Shown piece after piece: positions 1 to 8,638 of a DNA stretch of 55,254 nt; within the stretch, counting starts at the first letter, position 1, and each line of letters opens with the position of its first letter. The notes beneath the pieces are model-generated. The model made no database searches. It was not told the origin of the DNA and saw only the letters and a program-made list of their open reading frames with translations. Source of the stretch: Gemmatimonadaceae bacterium (lineage in GTDB: Bacteria; Gemmatimonadota; Gemmatimonadetes; Gemmatimonadales; Gemmatimonadaceae). The translations under genes were made by a program, and so were the position numbers. The DNA lies in the NCBI GenBank assembly GCA_040882285.1, contig JBBEBQ010000027.1, forward strand, positions 1 through 55,254. The letters run 5' to 3'.

Positions 1-131
1 AGCAATCCAAAGAATCGGATCGCTGCAAAACGAACTTCAGTTACAGTCCACTAGTAACGACTGGTTGGTTGCTGGCTAACCTGATCATGGAAATATCCCG
101 TTTATCGCTGACTGAAAGATGTTGCCTTTCA

Positions 132-159
132 CTAGTCACTAGTCACTAGTCACTAGTCA
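132..159. repeat. heptamer tandem array (CTAGTCA x4)
   Basis: Four exact copies of CTAGTCA in tandem. The last copy supplies the TGA stop codon (complement of 157-159) of the adjacent TPM-domain gene. The first 131 bases of the window hold no recognisable gene, only loose variants of the same unit. Confidence 0.9.
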
Positions 160-966
160 CCAACTTGAACCCCCACCGCCGCCGCCGAACCCTCCGCCCC
201 CGCCAAAGCCGCCGAAGCCGCCACCGCCGCCGAAGCCGCCGCCGAAACCCCCGCCGCTCCCCCAGCGGCCGCGGCCGGTGGGCAGAAAGATCGGCACCGG
301 CAGGAAAGTCCGGCCTCTGCGTCCGCCGCGGCCGCCGCGGCCGCCTCTGGCCATGCGGCTGATCAGCATGATCAGCACCAGCATGAAGATGATCTGGCCC
401 ATGGGAAACGGCTCGTCCCGCGGCGCGCGCCTGGCGACGACGGCGGAAGACGCGAGCGCCGTGTCCACCGTAAACCCGAACTCGGCGGCGAAGCGCTCGG
501 CCACGGCGAACGTGACCAGCTCGATGCCGCCGCCGTAATCCCTCGCGGCGAAGAGCGGCGTCGCACTCCGGCAGATCTCACCGGCCGTCGCATCGGTGAT
601 GAAACCCTCCGCGCCGGTGCCGGTCTCGATCCGGCACCGGCCGCGTCCGTCGGCGCTCGCCTCCTTCGGCACGATGAGGATCACGACTCCCGCGTTCCGC
701 GTCGGATCACCCGGGTCGCCGATCCTGCCCACGCGCCACTCGCGACCGATCCGCAGCGCGATCTCGGTGACGTCGCGGTCGCCGATGTTCGGCAGCGTGA
801 CCACCGCGATCTCTCCGCGCGATTTGGTCCGCACGTCTTCCGCGATCCGCGCGATTCTCTGCTCCTGCGGCGCGGGAATGACGTTGGCGAAATCGTTGAC
901 GAGCCCCGTCGGCGCCGGGATCTGAACGGCTTGGAGCAGGGCGAAGGCGAAGGAGAGCAGAAGCAA
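157..966 (-). CDS. TPM-domain (YgcG-like) membrane protein
   Basis: The 269-residue product has an N-terminal hydrophobic signal (residues 1-13). A TPM domain follows, opening with GLVNDFANVI and carrying the typical GEIAVVTL strand and an RNAGVVIL segment. A transmembrane helix lies at about residues 190-205 (IIFMLVLIMLI). The C-terminal tail is almost pure Gly/Phe and ends in GGSSW. This architecture is that of the TPM_phosphatase/YgcG family, whose members are membrane anchored with the TPM domain outside the cytoplasm and are often paired with LemA. No lemA is visible, but the window ends just downstream. The start is TTG at 966; no Shine-Dalgarno sequence is present, because a heptamer array begins 5 bases upstream. 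Biochemical function is uncertain in most bacteria. Confidence 0.85.
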   Translation of the reverse strand: MLLLSFAFALLQAVQIPAPTGLVNDFANVIPAPQEQRIARIAEDVRTKSRGEIAVVTLPNIGDRDVTEIALRIGREWRVGRIGDPGDPTRNAGVVILIVPKEASADGRGRCRIETGTGAEGFITDATAGEICRSATPLFAARDYGGGIELVTFAVAERFAAEFGFTVDTALASSAVVARRAPRDEPFPMGQIIFMLVLIMLISRMARGGRGGRGGRRGRTFLPVPIFLPTGRGRWGSGGGFGGGFGGGGGFGGFGGGGGFGGGGGGSSW

Positions 967-1334
967 AGGGAGCTGTTGGCTGTTGGCTGTTGGCTATTGG
1001 GTGCTGGTCATGCGGAAGTTAGGCAAATGCATGGGCAAGGAAGAACAGCTTTCGTGCGTGAGCGTATCGCCGGGCGCCACGCGGCTCCGAACTGCGCGAC
1101 AGGCGGAATCCAGGCCGTGAGCGCTGAGCGATCAGCAATCAGCCGTCAGCAACTGCGATTGGGACGTGCAAGGGATTCTGCCGGCGAACGCAACGGTACG
1201 TCCAAATGTCAGTTGCCTGAAAGCTCATTGCTAACAGCTCAGAGCTAACGGCCTGGATTCCGGTTGCCCTCACTCGGACTCTCAATCACGATGCCCACTT
1301 GCCCGGCGCGGGGCTCTCCCCAACGTTTACCCGG
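967..1334. other. gene-free stretch with repeats
   Basis: No credible coding region. It holds the heptamer array at 972-999 and looser variants of the same unit near 1131-1155 and 1218-1247 (cagcaatcagc, gctaacagctc). Promoters for the divergent TPM-domain and DsbA-like genes should lie here, but I see no convincing -35/-10 pair. Confidence 0.6.
972..999. repeat. heptamer tandem array (GCTGTTG x3, GCTATTG)
   Basis: Four in-register 7-bp units immediately upstream of the TTG start of the TPM-domain gene, occupying the position of its ribosome binding site. Confidence 0.9.
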
Positions 1335-2003
1335 GTGAAGACACGACTCGAACTTTCCCTGACGCTGGGTGCCGCTTTTCTCCTCGCCGCCTGCAGCCGC
1401 CCTCCCGAGCCGCCGCGCAATAGCGCCGTCGCGCCGAGCATCGTCTCACGCGACGACACGCTCCGGATGCTCGCGGATCGCAGCCGGATCGAGGGCGATT
1501 CGGCGGCGCCGCTGTGGGTCATCGACATCAGCGATTTCCAGTGCCCCTACTGCGCGGAATGGCAGCGCAACACTCACGAGGCTCTCCGCGCCGAGTACGT
1601 TCGCACCGGCAAGGTGAAGCTCGCGTTCGTGAACTTCCCGCTGGAGCAGCACCGGCACGCAATGTCCGCCTCGCGCGCGGCAATGTGCGCCGGAGCGCAG
1701 GGGCGGTTCTGGCCGGTGCACGACGCGATCTTCGAGACGCAGGAGCGCTGGGCGGCGGCTCCCGACGCGGCCCCCCTTTTCGAATCGATCGCCCGCACCG
1801 CGGGAGTGCGGATCGAGGAATGGCGCGGCTGCTTCACGTCGGACGTGATGGATCCGCTCATCGAAGCCGATCGCGACCGCGCGCTGGGCGCGGGCGTGAA
1901 TTCGACGCCGACCTTCATCATCGACCGGCAGATCATGCGCGGCGCCGCGCCCATCGAGGAATTCCGTCGCCTCATCGACTCGGCCCTGGCCCCTCAGCCG
2001 TAA
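1335..2003 (+). CDS. DsbA-like thioredoxin-fold lipoprotein
   Basis: Predicted periplasmic thiol oxidoreductase or disulfide isomerase of the DsbA/Thioredoxin_4 type, 222 residues from the GTG at 1335. That start gives a clean lipoprotein signal (positively charged VKTR, hydrophobic core, lipobox LAAC). A TTG at 1299 in the same frame would add 12 residues that fit a signal peptide poorly. The redox motif is CPYC in the segment DFQCPYCAEW. The later GVNSTPTFII supplies the cis-Pro loop typical of the fold (Thr-Pro), and the family's helical insertion lies between. The stop is 4 bases before waaA, so the two are probably cotranscribed. Substrate partners cannot be told from the sequence. Confidence 0.85.
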   Translation: MKTRLELSLTLGAAFLLAACSRPPEPPRNSAVAPSIVSRDDTLRMLADRSRIEGDSAAPLWVIDISDFQCPYCAEWQRNTHEALRAEYVRTGKVKLAFVNFPLEQHRHAMSASRAAMCAGAQGRFWPVHDAIFETQERWAAAPDAAPLFESIARTAGVRIEEWRGCFTSDVMDPLIEADRDRALGAGVNSTPTFIIDRQIMRGAAPIEEFRRLIDSALAPQP

Positions 2004-2007
2004 CGCG

Positions 2008-3300
2008 ATGAACCGCGCGGCGCGGCTGCTCTACGGTGCCGTGGGACAGCTGAGCCGCGTCGCTCCACTCCTCGCTCCGCCGGGAAAGTCCCGGACTCTC
2101 ACCGCCCTGCGCGCGCGCCGGAGGCTCACGGAAAGGTACGTCGCCTGGGCGCGGGACTCCCGCGACCGGTCCCGTCCGCTGGTGTGGGTGCACGCCGCGT
2201 CGGTCGGCGAAGGGCTGCAGGCCAAGCCGGTTCTGTCGCTGCTGCGCGCGAGACGGCCCGACGCGCAGATCGCGTACACGTACTTCTCCCCGAGCGGCAG
2301 GCAGCTCGCGGGTACGATCGACGCGGACTTCGCCGATTATCTACCGTTCGACAACGCCGCCGACATGGACGCCGCGCTCGACGCGCTCCGGCCGACGCTG
2401 CTGGTGTTCAGCAAGCTCGACGTGTGGCCTGTCCTGGTGGAGCGCGCCAGGCTGAGAGGAGTCGCGCTGGCGCTCATCAGTGGAACTCTTTCTCCCCACT
2501 CGCGGCGCCTCTCGGGCATCGGCGGAGCGCTCGCGCGGGACGCTTATCTCGCGCTCGACGCCATCGGAGCCGCCTCGGCGGACGACGCCGAGCGGTTCGC
2601 CGCCGCGGGGATCCCGCGCGCGCGAATCGAAGTCACGGGCGACACGAGCTACGACCAGGTGATCGCGCGCGCCGCGGCCGCGCGGGGATCGCGCGTCGTC
2701 GAGGGGCTCGCGTCAACCCGGTTCACGCTCGTCGCGGGATCCACCTGGCCGGCGGACAACCGCGTGCTCTTCCCCGCATGGGAGCGAATCAGGCAGCGCG
2801 ACTCGAAGGCGCGGCTCATCATCGCGCCGCACGATCTGTCGGACCGGCAGCTCGGCGCCATCGAGGCGTGGGCCCGGCCGTCCTACAAGCTCGCGCGGCT
2901 CAGCGAGGCCGGCGCCACCAGCGCGGAGGTGATCATCGTGGACCGATACGGAGTGCTGGGCGACATCTACGCCGTCGCCGACGTCGCGTACGTCGGAGGC
3001 GGGCTGCACCGCGCCGGCCTCCACTCCGTGATCGAGCCTGCGGCGTTCGGCGTTCCGGTGATCTACGGCGCGACGCACGCGCGCCGGCGCGACGCGGACC
3101 TCCTGCTCGCGGCGGGCGGCGCCGCGGCCATCGACGGCGCGGCTTCGCTGGAGCGCGCGGTCACCGCGTGGCTGCCGGAAGCAAAAAGAAAAACCGCGGG
3201 CGCCGGGGCGCTCGCGGTCGTCAGAGGTGAAGCCGGCGCTTCGGAGCGGACCTACGCGCTCCTGACCGCCCTCATGGCCGCGCCGCCCTTGCCGGGTTGA
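2008..3300 (+). CDS. waaA: 3-deoxy-D-manno-octulosonic acid (Kdo) transferase
   Basis: Transfers Kdo from CMP-Kdo to lipid A precursors at the inner membrane, an essential step in lipopolysaccharide core assembly. The 430-residue product matches the GT30 family in length. It has the N-terminal signature WVHAASVGEG (about residues 53-62), the central TYFSPSGRQ motif, GDTSYDQV before the C-terminal Rossmann domain, STWPADN, and the CMP-binding-side motif YVGGGLHRAGLHSVIEPAAFGVPVIYG region near residue 330. Its presence argues that the organism makes LPS. The last 49 bases overlap the 3' end of the convergent EAL-domain gene. Confidence 0.93.
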   Translation: MNRAARLLYGAVGQLSRVAPLLAPPGKSRTLTALRARRRLTERYVAWARDSRDRSRPLVWVHAASVGEGLQAKPVLSLLRARRPDAQIAYTYFSPSGRQLAGTIDADFADYLPFDNAADMDAALDALRPTLLVFSKLDVWPVLVERARLRGVALALISGTLSPHSRRLSGIGGALARDAYLALDAIGAASADDAERFAAAGIPRARIEVTGDTSYDQVIARAAAARGSRVVEGLASTRFTLVAGSTWPADNRVLFPAWERIRQRDSKARLIIAPHDLSDRQLGAIEAWARPSYKLARLSEAGATSAEVIIVDRYGVLGDIYAVADVAYVGGGLHRAGLHSVIEPAAFGVPVIYGATHARRRDADLLLAAGGAAAIDGAASLERAVTAWLPEAKRKTAGAGALAVVRGEAGASERTYALLTALMAAPPLPG

Positions 3301-4583
3301 GTCGCCCCGGATCCCGGCGGCATGCCCGGCACGGGTTGATGCTCCACCGTATGGCGCGGAGCGCCCGCGGGGTGCAGAAAGAATCCCTGCACCAGATGCA
3401 CGCCGAGTGATTTCAGGATCGCCAGCTCCGCCGCCGTCTCCACGCCCTCAGCTATGACCTGCGCGCCCTGATCGTTCGCGAACCTGATCATCGTCTCGAC
3501 CAGGTTCTGCTTGATGAAGTTCTCGTCGATGCCGTTGATCAGCGAGATGTCGAGCTTGATGAAGTCGGGCTCGAGGTTGGCGATGGACCCCAGTCCGGCG
3601 TAGCCGCTGCCGGCGTCGTCCACCGCGAAGCGGAAGCCCGCATCGCGGAAGGCCTGCAGCCGGTTGCGAAACTTGGGATAGTCCTTGATCGCGGTGCGCT
3701 CGGTGATCTCGATCACGACGCGCTTGGGATCGGGTGCGTTCAGCTGCTCCGGGGTGAACGTCGGATCGGCGAAGTCTCCGGGATCCACGTTGAGGAAGAG
3801 CAGCTCGCCCTGGTCGAAGCGGTGGTGCATCCCTTCGATCGCGCGCGCGCGGCAGATGCGGCTCAGCTCCCAGAGCAGATCGCCCCGCGCGGCGACCTCG
3901 AACATCACCTCGGGGCTGCGCATGCTGCGCATCACCCCGCGGGCGAGCGCCTCGTAGCCGAATATCTCGCCGGTTTCGGCCACCACGATGGGGTGATAGT
4001 CCACGTACACGCCCCGCGTCCGGATGCTCTCACGGAGATCCTCCAGCTTCTTGACCGTTTCCCGCGCTTCGACGCTGTGCGAGGAGAGCACCGCCTGGCG
4101 CACGCCGCGGTATATCTGCCGCTCCAGGCGGAACTTGGGATTGACCATGACGTGCGCGCGGCCCGCGTATATGTCGAAGAGTGACGCGATCTCCTCGCCG
4201 TGGACCGCTTCTATTCTCTCGGAGACGTGCTTCTGCAGCCCGCTGATGATCTCCGTCATCTGTTCGTCGCTCGCCGCCTCGAAGCCGGGCTCGGGGATGT
4301 GGAAGAACACGAAGTCGTCGTCGTTGGTGAACCTGACCATGACGCGGGAAGAGCGGAGTGGGCTGTCGTGCAGGTACGCCCGCATCGCGGCCGCCGTGGT
4401 CGCGAGGACCGCGTCGAGCTTCTCCCAGCCGTAGATCTCCTCGATCTTGGAGTAACGGGTGAAGTTGAAGTACAGGATCAACAGCTCGCCGCGCTCGACG
4501 ATCGCGCGCCGCATGCTCTCGACGGCCGCCTGGAGAGTGGGGAGGCCGGTTACGCCGTCGTAGAGTAGGTGCTCGGTCTCCAT
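3252..4583 (-). CDS. EAL-domain cyclic-di-GMP phosphodiesterase with degenerate GGDEF
   Basis: Predicted to hydrolyse c-di-GMP to pGpG. Of 443 residues, the first ~170 look like a GGDEF domain that has lost its signature: where GGDEF should be the sequence reads TNDDDFVFF, so cyclase activity is unlikely. The C-terminal EAL domain keeps the catalytic set: EAL in GYEALARG, the Asn of LFLNVD, the Glu of EITE, the Asp pair in AVDDAGSGY, Lys in IKLD and the Glu of AEGVE. The terminal LQGFFLHPAG is also typical. Its ATG directly follows the stop of the response-regulator gene (0-base gap), so the pair is almost certainly cotranscribed. The 3' end runs 49 bases into the 3' end of waaA on the other strand. 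Confidence 0.9.
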   Translation of the reverse strand: METEHLLYDGVTGLPTLQAAVESMRRAIVERGELLILYFNFTRYSKIEEIYGWEKLDAVLATTAAAMRAYLHDSPLRSSRVMVRFTNDDDFVFFHIPEPGFEAASDEQMTEIISGLQKHVSERIEAVHGEEIASLFDIYAGRAHVMVNPKFRLERQIYRGVRQAVLSSHSVEARETVKKLEDLRESIRTRGVYVDYHPIVVAETGEIFGYEALARGVMRSMRSPEVMFEVAARGDLLWELSRICRARAIEGMHHRFDQGELLFLNVDPGDFADPTFTPEQLNAPDPKRVVIEITERTAIKDYPKFRNRLQAFRDAGFRFAVDDAGSGYAGLGSIANLEPDFIKLDISLINGIDENFIKQNLVETMIRFANDQGAQVIAEGVETAAELAILKSLGVHLVQGFFLHPAGAPRHTVEHQPVPGMPPGSGATQPGKGGAAMRAVRSA

Positions 4584-4982
4584 TTACCGGCCCGGCGACA
4601 GCATCCGCGCATTGCGCTCCACCGTGTTCGCGAGCTTGGAGAGCTCGAAAGGTTTCTCGACGAAATCGTCGGCGCCCGTCTGAATGGCCTGCCGCTTGTT
4701 GGTCCAGTCGTGCAGCGCCGTGACCATGATCACGCGCACCGGGTGCGCGGCGTCGTTATTCTGCTTCATCTCCCGGCAGACCTCCCACCCGTCGCGCCCG
4801 GGCATCATCACGTCGAGCAGGACGATGGACGGGTGCTCACGCTCGAAGATCTCGAGCGCTTCTTCCCCGCCATAGGCGACGCTTATGGGGTAACCGCGTG
4901 CCTTCAGGTAGTCGCGAATGATGTTCGCGTTGTCGTGATTGTCGTCCACGACAAGAACGTGGGGAAACTGCGTATTGGTCAT
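4584..4982 (-). CDS. single-domain response regulator (CheY-like)
   Basis: A stand-alone receiver domain of about 132 residues. It has the acidic pair in VLVVDDNHDN, the phospho-acceptor Asp in SIVLLDVMMPG, the conserved Thr in VIMVTAL and the Lys of VEKPF. No output domain follows. I chose the ATG at 4982; an in-frame TTG at 5024 would add 14 residues not seen in such domains. The EAL gene starts immediately after the stop, which suggests that phosphorylation of this receiver is linked to control of the phosphodiesterase, though that link is inference. The cognate kinase is not in the window. Confidence 0.9.
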   Translation of the reverse strand: MTNTQFPHVLVVDDNHDNANIIRDYLKARGYPISVAYGGEEALEIFEREHPSIVLLDVMMPGRDGWEVCREMKQNNDAAHPVRVIMVTALHDWTNKRQAIQTGADDFVEKPFELSKLANTVERNARMLSPGR

Positions 4983-5046
4983 TGGATGGGTGCACCCCTG
5001 CACAGGGGGCGGGGCAAGATGCAAGCCATGGGGGCCGTCATTGGCC

Positions 5047-5109
5047 AGCAGCTAGCAGCTAGCAGCTAGCAGCTAGTAGCTAACGGCTAACAGCCAACAG
5101 CCAACAGCT
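5047..5109. repeat. heptamer tandem array, nine drifting units
   Basis: Nine consecutive 7-bp units in perfect register: AGCAGCT x4, then AGTAGCT, AACGGCT, AACAGCC x2 and AACAGCT. The stepwise drift shows that the different heptamer flavours in this window belong to one family. The array lies between the response-regulator gene and the M16 peptidase gene. Confidence 0.9.
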
Positions 5110-5217
5110 AATTGCCGCCACCTTGGCCTGGCCGGTCCTCTTGCCGGCACAAAGTCCGGACTGCAACGTAGTAAAGCCTTATACATTTGTATTTAGCCTT
5201 CTCCGGAGTCCTCCCAA

Positions 5218-8022
5218 ATGCACCGGTTTTTCCCGTCGTTCCGGCGGGCGATCCTTGGACCGCTCGCGCTCTCCCTCATCGCCGTTTTCCCGCTGGAGTC
5301 GCTGGCGCAAGCGCGGCCTGCTGCCGCCCGGGCGCAGGCGCAGCCGGCGAGCGCGACCCTCGTCACGACGGTCGAAGGGATCTCCGAGTATTCGCTGCCA
5401 AACGGGCTCCGGATCCTGCTCGTTCCCGACCAGTCCAAACCGACGGTGACGGTCAACATCACCTACCTCGTCGGCTCGCGGCACGAAGGCTACGGCGAGT
5501 CCGGCATGGCGCACCTGCTCGAGCACCTCGTGTTCAAGGGGACGTCGCGGCACCCGAACATTCCGCAGGAGCTGACCGAGCACGGCTCGCGGCCCAACGG
5601 GACGACCTGGTACGACCGCACCAACTACTTCGAGACGGTCCCCGCGACCGACGTGAACCTGGATTGGGCGCTGGATCTCGAAGCCGACCGGATGGTCAAC
5701 AGCTTCATCGCCAAGAAGGACCTGGAGAGCGAGTTCACCGTCGTGCGGAACGAGTTCGAGGGCGGCGAGAACAGCCCGTTCAACGCCACGCTCCAGCGCA
5801 CGATGTCCACCGCCTTCGTCTGGCATGGCTACGGCCGCTCCACGATCGGCAACAGGGCCGACATCGAGAACGTGCCGATAGAGCGGCTGCAGGCCTTCTA
5901 CAGGAAGTACTACCAGCCCGACAACGCGATTCTGGTGGTGGCCGGGAAGTTCGAGCCGGACAAGACGCTGCGTCTGATCGAGCAGAAGTTCGGCGTTATC
6001 CGCAGGCCGGTGCGGTCGCTCGAGAACGCGAATCTGCTTTACCCGACGTACACCGCGGAGCCGGTGCAGGATGGCGAGCGTGAGGCGGTGGTGCGCCGCG
6101 TAGGCGACTTGCAGCTGCTGCTCGCCGCGTACCACGTTCCCGCAGGATCGCATCCCGATTTCGCCGCGGTGGAGGTCCTCAGCTCGGTGCTCGGCGACAA
6201 CCCGTCCGGCCGGCTGTACAAGGCGTTGGTGGACACGAAGCTCGCGGCCAACGCGGGCGCGTTCGCGTTTCAGCTGAAGGAGCCGGGGCTGCTGTTCAAC
6301 TTCGCCCAGCTCCGCACGGACCAGGGAATCGATACCGCGCGAAGGGTTCTTACCTCGACGCTCGACAACCTTCGCTCGGCGGAGTTCACGGCCGCGGAAG
6401 TTGACCGCGCCAAGACCGATCTGCTCCGGAACGTCGAGCTGCTGTTGAACAACTCCGAGCGCGTCGGATTCGAGCTGACCGAATGGGCGGCGATGGGCGA
6501 TTGGCGGTTGATGTTCCTGCACCGCGATCGCGTGGAGAAGGTCACGCCGGCCGACGTGCAGCGCGTGGCCGCGGCTTACCTGAAGCCCGCGAACCGGACG
6601 ATCGGGATGTTCCAGCCGACGCCGAGCCCCGACCGCGCGGAGATCCCGCCCGTGCCGGACGTAGCCGCGCTGGTTGCGAACTACACGGGCCGGGCCGCGG
6701 TAGCGGAGGGAGAAATGTTCGATCCGTCGCCGAGCAACATCGACGCGCGGGTCACGCGCGTCGACCTGTCCAATGGCGCCGTGGTGACGCTGCTCCCGAA
6801 GGACACGCGCGGCGATCGTGTAGTCGCGACGATGTACCTGCGCCAGGGAACCGAGCAGTCGCTGATGAACAAGTCCACGATCTCGTCGCTCATGGTGGCG
6901 ATGCTCTCCCGCGGCACGACCAGCCTGACGCGCGAGCAGGTGCAGGACTCGCTCAGCAAGCTGAAGGCGAACGTCAGCATCATCGGCGGCGGGAACAACG
7001 TCATCACGCGCATCGAGACGACGCGGCCGAATCTGCTCCCGACGCTCGATCTCGTGGCGCAGCAGCTTCGCTCGCCGCGGTTCGACGCGGACGAGTTCGC
7101 CAAGCTCAAGCAGGAGAGGCTGGCGAGCGTCGAGGCCGGGAAGTCCGAGCCGCAGGTGCTCGCATCGATCGCGCTCCAGCGGGCCCTCTACCCGGTAGCA
7201 ACGGGCCATCTGCTGTATGCGGCTTCACCGGATGAAAACGTGGCGTACATCAACGCCGTCACGCTCGACGACGTTCGCCGCTTCCACGCGGAGTATCTGG
7301 GCGCAAGTCACGCTGATCTGGCGGTCGTCGGTGATTTCGACGCCGACGAGACGCGCGCCGCTCTGACCCGCCTGTTCGGCGACTGGAACAGCCCGCAGCC
7401 GTTCAGCAGGCTCGTGCGCGTGTACGCGCCGACGGACTCGGCGATGACGAGCATTCTCACCCCCGACAAGGCGCAGGCGATCTACCTGTCGGCGCAGACG
7501 ATCAAGCTCAGCGACGCGCACGCGGATTATCCGGCGATGCTGCTGGCGAACTACATGCTCGGCGGCGGGTTCCTGAACTCGCGGCTCGCCACGCGGCTGC
7601 GGCAGCGGGACGGACTCAGCTACGGCGTCGGCTCGGGCTTTTCCGCGCAGTCGCTGGACGAGTACGCGATCTTCCAGGGCTTCGCCATCTACGCGCCGCA
7701 GAACGCGGACCGGGTAGTGACGGCGTTCCGGGAGGAGCTGGACCGCGCGGTGCGGGAAGGATTCACCCCAGCGGAAGTGGACGCGGCCAAGACCGGCTAC
7801 GTCCAGTCGCGGTCGCAGGCCCGGGCCAACGACTCCGAGCTGATGGGAATTCTCGTGGACCGCAGGTTCACGGGACGGACGATGGCCTACGACGCCAAGC
7901 TCGACGCCGATCTCGCGGCGCTGACCGCGGAGCAGGTGAACGCGGTGCTGCGGAAGTACCTCGATCCGGGCAAAATGATCGTGGTTCGCGCTGGAGACTG
8001 GAACAAGGCCGCGACGCCGTAG
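5218..8022 (+). CDS. M16 family zinc peptidase, two-module (pitrilysin type)
   Basis: A 934-residue secreted or periplasmic metallopeptidase with a signal peptide ending near LAQA (residue ~31). The N-terminal M16 module carries the inverted zinc motif HLLEH (about residues 99-103) and the distal Glu in LESEFTVVRNEFEGG (about 173-187), so it should be active. The second module (about residues 500-930) lacks HxxEH and has the RxxxGLSYGVGSGF motif that binds substrate termini in inactive M16 halves. One polypeptide with active and inactive halves is the usual bacterial arrangement (PqqL or insulinase-like). The start is ATG at 5218, preceded by cggagtcc. A fragment of a close paralogue lies just downstream. 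Confidence 0.93.
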   Translation: MHRFFPSFRRAILGPLALSLIAVFPLESLAQARPAAARAQAQPASATLVTTVEGISEYSLPNGLRILLVPDQSKPTVTVNITYLVGSRHEGYGESGMAHLLEHLVFKGTSRHPNIPQELTEHGSRPNGTTWYDRTNYFETVPATDVNLDWALDLEADRMVNSFIAKKDLESEFTVVRNEFEGGENSPFNATLQRTMSTAFVWHGYGRSTIGNRADIENVPIERLQAFYRKYYQPDNAILVVAGKFEPDKTLRLIEQKFGVIRRPVRSLENANLLYPTYTAEPVQDGEREAVVRRVGDLQLLLAAYHVPAGSHPDFAAVEVLSSVLGDNPSGRLYKALVDTKLAANAGAFAFQLKEPGLLFNFAQLRTDQGIDTARRVLTSTLDNLRSAEFTAAEVDRAKTDLLRNVELLLNNSERVGFELTEWAAMGDWRLMFLHRDRVEKVTPADVQRVAAAYLKPANRTIGMFQPTPSPDRAEIPPVPDVAALVANYTGRAAVAEGEMFDPSPSNIDARVTRVDLSNGAVVTLLPKDTRGDRVVATMYLRQGTEQSLMNKSTISSLMVAMLSRGTTSLTREQVQDSLSKLKANVSIIGGGNNVITRIETTRPNLLPTLDLVAQQLRSPRFDADEFAKLKQERLASVEAGKSEPQVLASIALQRALYPVATGHLLYAASPDENVAYINAVTLDDVRRFHAEYLGASHADLAVVGDFDADETRAALTRLFGDWNSPQPFSRLVRVYAPTDSAMTSILTPDKAQAIYLSAQTIKLSDAHADYPAMLLANYMLGGGFLNSRLATRLRQRDGLSYGVGSGFSAQSLDEYAIFQGFAIYAPQNADRVVTAFREELDRAVREGFTPAEVDAAKTGYVQSRSQARANDSELMGILVDRRFTGRTMAYDAKLDADLAALTAEQVNAVLRKYLDPGKMIVVRAGDWNKAATP

Positions 8023-8067
8023 CCGGGGATTGCGGATGGAGGACCCTTGCGGCCTCAGGACTCACGG

Positions 8068-8175
8068 CCACTGAGGATCGGCGATTAAGTGAGGACCGAG
8101 GATGCGCGGAACACAGGGGACAGCGTGTCCAGGGCCCGTCTCCTCAATCCTCACTTAATCGCCGATCCTCAGTGG
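8068..8175. repeat. 28-bp perfect inverted repeat at the edge of the M16 fragment
   Basis: Arms at 8068-8095 and 8148-8175 are exact reverse complements over 28 bases with a 52-base loop. Weaker complementarity (gagga/tcctc) continues inward. The right arm ends at the first bases homologous to the M16 gene, so the repeat marks the junction of the duplicated fragment. Confidence 0.9.
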
Positions 8176-8417
8176 ACGCGGCCAAGGCGGGCTACGTGCA
8201 GTCGCGGTCGCAGGCCCGGGCCCGCGATGCGGAGCTGGTCGGCATTCTCGTGGACCGCAGGTTCACGGGCAGGACTATGGCCTATGACGCCAAGCTCGAC
8301 GCCGATCTCGCGGCGCTGACTGCGGAGCAGGTGAACGCAGCGATTCGGAAGTACCTCGACCCGAGCCGCATGATCGTGGTTCGCGCTGGAGACTGGAACA
8401 AGCCAGCCGCGCCGTGA
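8172..8417 (+). pseudogene. C-terminal remnant of a second M16 peptidase
   Basis: The 246 bases match the last 246 bases of the upstream M16 gene (7777-8022), including a stop at the same position. The encoded 81 residues differ from the parent at about ten sites (for example NDSELM versus RDAELV, and DPGKM versus DPSRM). Those differences mean it is not a very recent copy. It looks like the surviving tail of a tandem paralogue whose first ~850 codons were lost, with the inverted repeat at the breakpoint. A GTG opens the frame, but no Shine-Dalgarno or signal sequence precedes it, so I do not expect a functional product. Confidence 0.8.
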
Positions 8418-8446
8418 TGTTGCGATAATCCCGCTCGGGAATAATG

Positions 8447-8515
8447 AAGCAGGGGTGGATTGCTGGGGCTACGCTTCGCTAAGACGCCCCTGCAAACCAT
8501 CCCTGCTTCGTTTTT
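8447..8515 (+). terminator. probable Rho-independent terminator
   Basis: A 12-bp stem with one mismatch (8447-8458 with 8497-8508) is followed by a run of five T. It lies 29 bases after the M16 remnant and would end transcription of the M16 locus. The long loop contains further pairing (gggc/gcccc). Confidence 0.5.
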
Positions 8516-8638
8516 CTCGCCGGCATCCGTTCGATTTCCAGGCGGCTGCTTTCTTACGCATCCGCGCTCGCTTCGCGCGTCAAGGGCAGGCGCTTCCACG
8601 CGCGGCCTCGGTTCGCGCGCGTCCAGACAACCTCGGGG

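Noticed and set aside
165-362. Plus-strand open frames across the Gly-rich tail of the TPM-domain gene
   Set aside because: They read as arginine/proline repeats produced by the antisense of GGN codons.
5179-7209. A 676-codon open frame on the minus strand opposite the M16 gene
   Set aside because: Composition is arginine/histidine-rich with no motif, start context or signal. It is the usual antisense shadow of a GC-rich gene, while the plus strand encodes a clear M16 peptidase.
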